Source: an uncultured Streptomyces sp.
GTDB lineage: Bacteria; Actinomycetota; Actinomycetes; Streptomycetales; Streptomycetaceae
NCBI RefSeq assembly: GCF_947488945.1
Contig: NZ_CANLBS010000013.1
Location: forward strand, 62,001 to 126,000
Direction of reading: 5' to 3'
DNA: 64,000 nt
Shown: positions 62,901 to 64,000 of the stretch, piece by piece
How the letters are laid out: every line of letters starts with the position of its first letter
How positions within the stretch are numbered: position 1 is the first letter of the stretch
Translations under genes and position numbers: made by a program
Notes under the pieces: model-generated
The model's database searches: none
The model's input: only the letters and a program-made list of their open reading frames with translations
Told to the model about the DNA's origin: nothing

Positions 62901-64000
62901 CCAGCGACGAGGAGCAGGCGGTGTCGACGGTGACGGCGGGGCCTTCCAGCCCGAAGGAGTAGGCGATCCGGCCGGACATCACGCTGTTCGACATGCCGGT
63001 CATCAGGTGGCCGTCCGCGCCGACGGTCCGGCCGCCGGTTCCGTAGCCGGACGTGGACGCGCCGACGAAGACGCCGACCTGGGTGCCGTGGAGGGAGCGC
63101 GGGTCCATTCCGGCCCGTTCCAGGGTCTCCCACGAGGTCTCCAGCAGCAGCCGCTGCTGGGGGTCCATGGCGATCGCCTCGCGCGGCGAGATGCCGAACA
63201 GCCCGGCGTCGAAGCCGGTGGCGTCATGGACGAAACCGCCCTCGGCCGCGTACGCACCATGGGCCCGGGACAGGTCCCAGCCACGGTCGGTGGGGAAGGT
63301 GCTGATGCCGTCGCCGCCGGCCGCCACCAGGTCCCAGAGGTCCTGCGGGGAGCGGACTCCGCCGGGGTAGCGGCAGGCCATGGAGACGATCGCGATCGGC
63401 TCGTCGGGGTCGCCGGGCGCCCGCGTCGGGGTGGCACCCGACTGCGTAAGGCCGGCGGTGCCGTCGGCCATGTCGGCGGCGAGCAGTTCGGCGAGGCGGT
63501 CGGCCAGCGACTGCGCCGTGGGGTAGTCGAAGACGAGCGTGGCGGGCAGCGCCGTGCCGAGTGCCGCGGCGAGCCGGTCGCGCAGTTCCACGGCGGTGAG
63601 CGAGTCGAAGCCGAGGTCGGAGAAGGGCCGAGTGGCCGCGACGGACTCGGCCGTGGAGTGGCCGAGAACGGTGGCCGCACCGCTCCGTACGAGGGACAGC
63701 AGCGCGAGACCACGCTCGCCCGCGCCCAGCGCGGCCAGTTCGCGCCGCAGCGGCAGCGAACCCCCCGTCCCGCCGTCGTCTGCCAGGTCGACGGTGGCGG
63801 CGGCGGTGGTGGCCCGTACCGCGTCCGGGATGTCGTCGAAGAGGGGGCTGCGGCGACCGGAGCCGTACGCGGGGGCGAAGCGGGCCCAGTCGACGTCGGC
63901 GACGGTGACACAGCCGAGGTCACGGGCGACCGCGTCCTCCAGGGCGGTCAGAGCGAGTGCGGGGGCGAGCGGGGTGAGGCCGCGTCGGCGGAGGTATTCC
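47995..64000 (-). CDS. Type I modular PKS, 5' part missing at window edge
   Basis: About 5335 residues are visible and the gene continues beyond 64000, so its start is not seen. Visible order: the last part of a KR (EYLRRRGLTPL onward), an ACP with LGFDSL near 63605, then KS-AT-KR-ACP, KS-AT-KR-ACP and KS-AT-DH-ER-KR-ACP. The first two complete ATs have HAFHSH (malonyl) and the third has YASH (methylmalonyl). All KSs have TACSS and the His motifs. The C-terminal docking tail ends FDFIDKELGLS, matching the coil at the start of the next gene. The loading module and earlier genes must lie to the right. Blocks within it use T- and G-ending codons unlike their surroundings, suggesting past recombination. 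Confidence 0.95.
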   Translation of the reverse strand, partial: EYLRRRGLTPLAPALALTALEDAVARDLGCVTVADVDWARFAPAYGSGRRSPLFDDIPDAVRATTAAATVDLADDGGTGGSLPLRRELAALGAGERGLALLSLVRSGAATVLGHSTAESVAATRPFSDLGFDSLTAVELRDRLAAALGTALPATLVFDYPTAQSLADRLAELLAADMADGTAGLTQSGATPTRAPGDPDEPIAIVSMACRYPGGVRSPQDLWDLVAAGGDGISTFPTDRGWDLSRAHGAYAAEGGFVHDATGFDAGLFGISPREAIAMDPQQRLLLETSWETLERAGMDPRSLHGTQVGVFVGASTSGYGTGGRTVGADGHLMTGMSNSVMSGRIAYSFGLEGPAVTVDTACSSSLVALHLAAQSLRNGECTMALAAGVTVIVGPEIFSEFDRQDGLASDGRCKAFSDAADGTGWSEGVGVLLVERLSDALAQGHEVLAVVRGSAINQDGASNGLTAPNGPAQQRVIRGALDAAGLRPSDVDVVEGHGTGTRLGDPIEAQALLATYGQGRGVPLWLGSVKSNIGHTQAASGVAGVIKMVEAMRRGVLPRTLFAEVPSSHVEWASGAVELLSEARPWEVVEGRPRRAGVSSFGVSGTNAHVIIEQAPQLPAAGATVSPVAAPSVLPWALSARDEQALTGQGGRLAAYLRAQDEAPAAADVAHTLAVARAGLEDRAVVLGAGDAELLAGLDALVSGTEAPGVVRGTVEEGRTGFLFTGQGSQRVGMGRGLYEAFPVFADAFDAVCARVELDRPLREVVFGDDSAVLNRTGYAQPGLFAVQVALFRLVESWGVTPDVLVGHSVGEVAAAHVAGILSLDDACALMSARARLMEALPGGGAMLAVEAAEAEVELPDGVDLAAVNGPSALTVSGDADAIGVLEARLRGEGRKVKRLAVSHAFHSHRMQPMLAAFETVVAGLTFHAPSIPLAPTAPGDPATAAYWVGQVREPVRFADAVVASVERGTTRFLELGPDGVLSAAARALSDDLAVATPLLRAGQDETASALQAVARLHVCGTDVDWSAVVGGGRLLDLPTYAFQHERYWLGAPETSVPDEASDAGFWSVVESGDAQALAESLRVDAEAAGAVLPALSAWRRGAAERSVVEGWRYGVSWRPVVGASGSARGSWLVVRAQDTDPALSGWVCGALRAGGAVPVEVVLEGAPDRWEWAECLVDEAYAAGELTGVVSLLASGRGAGVDGVPGPVAASLVLAQALGDAEVSAPLWCVTAGAVSTGRADGAVDPVQAGVWGLGRVVGLEASQRWGGLVDVPAALDRRAGARFAAALAGTDDQIAVRPSGTFARRLRHVGLPGTPTRPWYPGGTVLITGGTGALGARVAESLARAGAEHLVLTSRRGTEAPDSAELVARLESLGSRVTVAACDVADRDALSALLAAHPVRGVLHAAGVVDVRPLGATGLADVADVLRAKTLGAELLDELLPDAELFVLFSSIAGVWGSGGQAAYGAANAYLDGLAERRRARGATATSVSWGPWAEAGMLVDGDGEEYLRRRGLTPLAPELAVSALEQAVTHDLGCVVVADVDWQRFVPAYTAARPSTLFDELPGPARPVDAPQGPDGTVAGTALAARLADTAGSPQERARVLLALVRSDVAAVLGHPDPDHVPTNRSFSELGFDSLIAVELRDRLAAATGLALPATLVFDHPTVEALTAHLATLVDTAGAPAEAGRVEARGARTPAEADEPIAIIGMACRYPGGVESPDDLWEMVVSGADGITAFPTDRGWDPAPSGFLREGGFLTGVADFDADLFGISPREAVAMDPQQRLLLEASWEAFERAGLAPTSLSGSRVGVFAGANSHDYVSLLAASPEASDGYLSTGISSSVISGRVSYAFGLEGPAVTVDTACSSSLVALHLAAQSLRNGECTMALAGGVVVMATPAVFADFSKQGGLAADGRCKSFAADADGTGWSEGVGVLLVERLSDALAQGHEVLAVVRGSAVNQDGASNGLTAPNGPAQQRVIREALAAARLAPSEVDAVEAHGTGTKLGDPIEAQALLATYGQDRVEPLWLGSLKSNTGHTQAASGVGGLIKMVQAIRHGVLPKTLHVADPTPEVDWTAGAVELLTENRPWPATGRPRRAGVSSFGVSGTNAHVIVEQAPEPDTEPGTGPGTDPAPDVAGIPVVPWVLTGRTPEALAAQAALLGTHLAAHDPAPAAVARTLADGRARLDHRAVVFGADREALAALAAGGAPASVVTGSAAPGRTAFLFTGQGSQRVGMGRGLYEVFPVFADAFDAVCARVELDRPLREVVFGDDAAALDRTGCAQPGLFAVQVALFRLVESWGVTPDVLVGHSVGEVAAAHVAGILSLDDACALVSARARLMEALPGGGAMLAVEAAEAEVELPDGVDLAAVNGPSSLTVSGGEEAIAALEDRLRGEGRKVKRLAVSHAFHSHRMRPMLAEFALLAESLTFHAPSIPFAPTAPGDPATAAYWVGQVREPVRFMDAVTSLTGVRTFLELGPDGVLSALTRQSLVDAVAVPLLRAERDEAETALRGVASAFVRGAAVDWGTVVGAGRRVALPTYPFQRQRYWIEASAVPASATPADVHAEDAGFWSAVESGDLTRLAETLHLDADALAGVVPALSVWRSDRLARSAADSWRYRPTWTPVPEPVAVHRPAALGTWLAVACPDDVVAALRAHGAEVIEIGDVALHGGEDDRWNLAEEIAVAVTGTLEGVIAGTAGLDGRHPGRPDLPTGVAATLLLVQALGEAEIAAPLWCLTRQAQAVHRADRPTDPDAHQVWGLGRVAALELPGRWGGLIDLPAVLDDRAGTRLVSALLGTEDQVAVRASGTFARRLVRVPAAQAAPAGFAPTGPVLVTGGTGGLGARVAACLAARGVTELVLTSRRGPDAPDADALVAELAGLGATATVVACDVADREALSALLTAHPVRGVVHAAGVVDARPLGETGVEEFAEVVRAKTLGAAHLDELLPDADLFVLFSSIAGVWGSGGQAAYAAANAYLDGLAERRRSRGAAATSVSWGPWAEAGMLVDEGAEEHLRRRGLIPMDPSAAVAALEHAVTTGLGNVTVADVDWARFLPAFTAGRTTTLFDLLPDTEPTPSPTSEGTGEAHRLRRRLAGLGAREREGALLTLVRTSAAAALGHADADAVAPLRAFSDLGFDSLTAVELRDTLAAATGLALSATTVFDHPTARDLAAHLATLLADTLPTASRAPGDTAGADAPTAGTERDEPLAIIGMSCRYPGGVRTPEDLWRLVSDGVDAVGDFPADRGWHLYAGSEEADAQAPTWPQRGGFLDDIADFDAGLFGISPREAVAMDPQQRLLLETAWEVFERAGIDPLSLRGSRTGVFAGANNHDYLSLPAVAPEGSEGYLATGSSASVLSGRLSYTFGLEGPAVTVDTACSSGLVALHLAGQALRNGECSLAVAGGVVAMATPGIYTEFGKQDAMAADGRCKAFSDDADGTGWAEGVGLLLVERLSDARRNGHRVLALVRGSAVNQDGASNGLTAPNGPSQQRVIRSALAAARLDPRDVDAVEAHGTGTRLGDPIEAQAVLATYGQDREEPLWLGSVKSNIGHAQAASGIAGVIKMVMAMRAGRLPRTLFADRPTSKVDWTAGNVRLLTEAREWPGAGRPRRAGVSSFGMSGTNAHVVLEAAPADAARTDESPAQPAPADAAPVAPREAAVPWVLSAESPDALRDQARRLAAAGTAPADAQDVAWTLATARADLTERAVVLGPEALDALAEDREHPAALRRGTARTAGAPVFVFPGQGTQWAGMAAGLIDTQPVFRARLEECERALAPYLDFSPLAVLRGEADDDAGLERADVVQPVLWAVMVSLAALWRAAGVVPAAVIGHSQGELAAAVVAGALTLEDAARVVALRSRAIAEHLSGRGGLASLALPAAEAEKLIAPWPSIAVAVVNGPRSTVVGGAADDLAHLLAHCADTGVRARRMPVDYASHTPLVEPLRPLLTELSTDRARPGDVPVYSTVTGAALGADGFTGDYWYRNLRGRVRFDQAARAALADGHTVFLEVGPHPVLTVGVQEILDDTGATGTVLTTLRRDEEDAHRWLLALAEAHVAGASVDWSAVLGGPAGRRVLDLPTYPFQHRRYWPETRPATADVTGAGLADAHHPLLAAAVPLAGGAGTLWTGRLSLATHPWLADHTVHGAVLLPGTAFVELALHAGGSGLDELTLHAPLVVPATDGVHLQLLVDGPRADGRSPVTVSSRPEHADPATPWTTHATGLLTDPALAAAPGPDGVPPTWPPAGAEPVDLTGHYEALAAGGYAYGPVFQGLRAAWRHGGHVYADVVLPAAAHGEAARCGLHPALLDAALHAAGTGGLLGPDAQLPYAWEDVQLHATGATVLRVVLTAAGPDTVSLVAADPAGTPVASVGALTLRPVNTDAVRRAAHGPVLDSLFRLDWAPVAEGARTPLVLVGPATDGLAADTRHDGLTELAAAVDRGAAAPGVVVVDHTRRAGETADQVRAAVHRAAELAQAWLADERFAGARLAVVTRGAVPVGAGEGVPDLAGAAVHGLLRSAQSEHPGRFALIDVDGHPDSAAALPAALGTDEPQLAVRAGTLLAPRLARADAGNRLPAPLPGTRLDIVGEGTLENLAYVPAPEAGAELAPTHVRIAVRAAGVNFRDVVMALGMVPDQRGMGTEGAGTVLEVGAAVTDLAPGDRVFGLFAGAFGPTAVTDRRALAPMRPEWTFAQAASVPTPFLTAYYGLVDVAQVAAGESLLVHAAAGGVGMAAVQLARHLGLEVYGTAGPGKWPTTGLPDDRLASSRSLGFEARLRDATGGHGVDVVLNSLEGPFIDASLRLLAPGGRFVEMGKTDIRNPDDVARAHPGTAYRVFDLMRADADRVAEILTEIVALFDRGALTLLPVTAWDLRDAPEALRHMGRGRHTGKNVLTLPAAPDPEGTVLLTGGTGVLAGILARHLVHHHGVRHLLLVSRGGPDAPGAAELAAELTEAGATVRVEACDASDRTALAALLDGLDRPLTGVVHAAGVLDDGLLDQLTPERIDAVLRPKVDAALHLDALTAGADLAMFVLFSSVATTFGSAGQANYAAANAVLDALAHRRRVRGLAAQSLSWGLWEPSGAMTGHLQGRARDRAAVGGAIGAEKGMALFDAARDLARTHLVPVNLDVRALRERAGDTTPVPPLLRGLVRRPARARAATAAAPRDLASDLAPLPESEQRRTLLDLVRAHAAAVLGHEDPEAVGAGLAFTKLGFDSLTGVELRNRLTAATALRLSATLVFDHPTPAALADHLRAELVGGTDPEQARADAVLTELDRLEASIGLLDAGPVEDPVVADRLRALLARVTGGDRSAADGASVAVAERLEDASATDVFDFIDKELGLS
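48260..54390 (-). other. Third complete module of the partial PKS: KS-AT(mm)-DH-ER-KR-ACP
   Basis: The AT has GHSQGELAAA and YASH (methylmalonyl). The DH has HTVHGAVLLPG near 51590. The ER spans about 49330-50270, with VNFRDVVMALG and the cofactor loop HAAAGGVGMAA. The KR has AGVLDDG, B-type. It is the only fully reducing module in the window and should leave a saturated C18(methyl)-C19. Val follows ALGM where a Tyr marks 2S-methyl enoylreductases, so 2R is predicted. Confidence 0.92.
54490..58900 (-). other. Second complete module of the partial PKS: KS-AT(malonyl)-KR-ACP
   Basis: The AT has HAFHSH (malonyl) and is almost the same as the AT of the preceding module. The KR has AGVVDARP and AGVWGSGGQ, A1-type. 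The KS reads NTGH instead of NIGH at the second His. It sets the C21 hydroxyl. Confidence 0.9.
59000..63407 (-). other. First complete module of the partial PKS: KS-AT(malonyl)-KR-ACP
   Basis: The AT has GHSVGEVAAAH and HAFHSH (malonyl). The KR has AGVVDVRP (no LDD) and AGVWGSGGQ, so it is A1-type, with Tyr in AAYGAAN. It sets the C23 hydroxyl. Parts at about 59590-59790, 60170-60780, 61440-61800 and 62180-62520 have unusual codon choice. Confidence 0.9.
63480..64000 (-). other. Partial module: C-terminal end of KR and ACP
   Basis: Starts inside the last section of a ketoreductase (VADVDWARFAPAY near 63890), followed by an ACP whose GFDSL Ser is near 63604. It shows that the module preceding the first complete one also reduces its keto group, probably giving the C25 hydroxyl. 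Confidence 0.85.

Overview
The window is very GC-rich and its codons overwhelmingly end in G or C. Together with GTG starts, a large LuxR-family regulator and a giant modular polyketide synthase, this points to Streptomyces or a close actinomycete. It covers the downstream (3') end of a type I modular PKS cluster for a large reduced macrolide, plus a flank of regulatory, tailoring and export genes.

Left flank, 1-8600. About 0.5 kb with no confident gene, but with inverted repeats, precedes a LAL-type LuxR regulator (515-3334, +) that carries one TTA leucine codon. Two minus-strand genes follow: a calcineurin-like metallophosphoesterase and a small two-helix membrane protein, neither with an obvious pathway role. 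A spacer with phased direct repeats and a candidate promoter leads to a cytochrome P450 (5413-6609, +), the only plausible tailoring enzyme visible. A perfect 18-bp-stem hairpin separates it from a convergent, translationally coupled ABC exporter pair (6847-8498, -).

PKS region, 8607-64000, all minus strand. Four PKS genes are read from right to left. The first is cut by the window edge (47995-64000): end of a KR and an ACP, then modules KS-AT-KR-ACP, KS-AT-KR-ACP and KS-AT-DH-ER-KR-ACP. The second (38450-47944) has two KS-AT-KR-ACP modules. The third (27648-38420) has two KS-AT-DH-KR-ACP modules. The fourth (8607-27644) has four KS-AT-KR-ACP modules and a C-terminal thioesterase. The genes are nearly abutting, and each junction has a C-terminal docking tail facing an N-terminal coiled coil, so they should work in gene order.

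Inferred product end, numbered from the released carboxyl: C3 ketone (the last KR has lost its catalytic residues), methyls at C4, C8, C10, C14 and C18, hydroxyls at C5, C7, C9, C15, C17, C21, C23 and probably C25, a C10-C13 conjugated diene, and a saturated C18-C19 segment. A C3 ketone with a C7 hydroxyl could close to a six-membered hemiketal. The loading module and earlier modules lie beyond position 64000. I could not match this pattern to a specific known compound from memory. The features of most interest are the degenerate last KR, a KR predicted to epimerise, near-identical AT segments shared between modules, codon-usage islands that look like recombination patches, and likely bldA control of the regulator.
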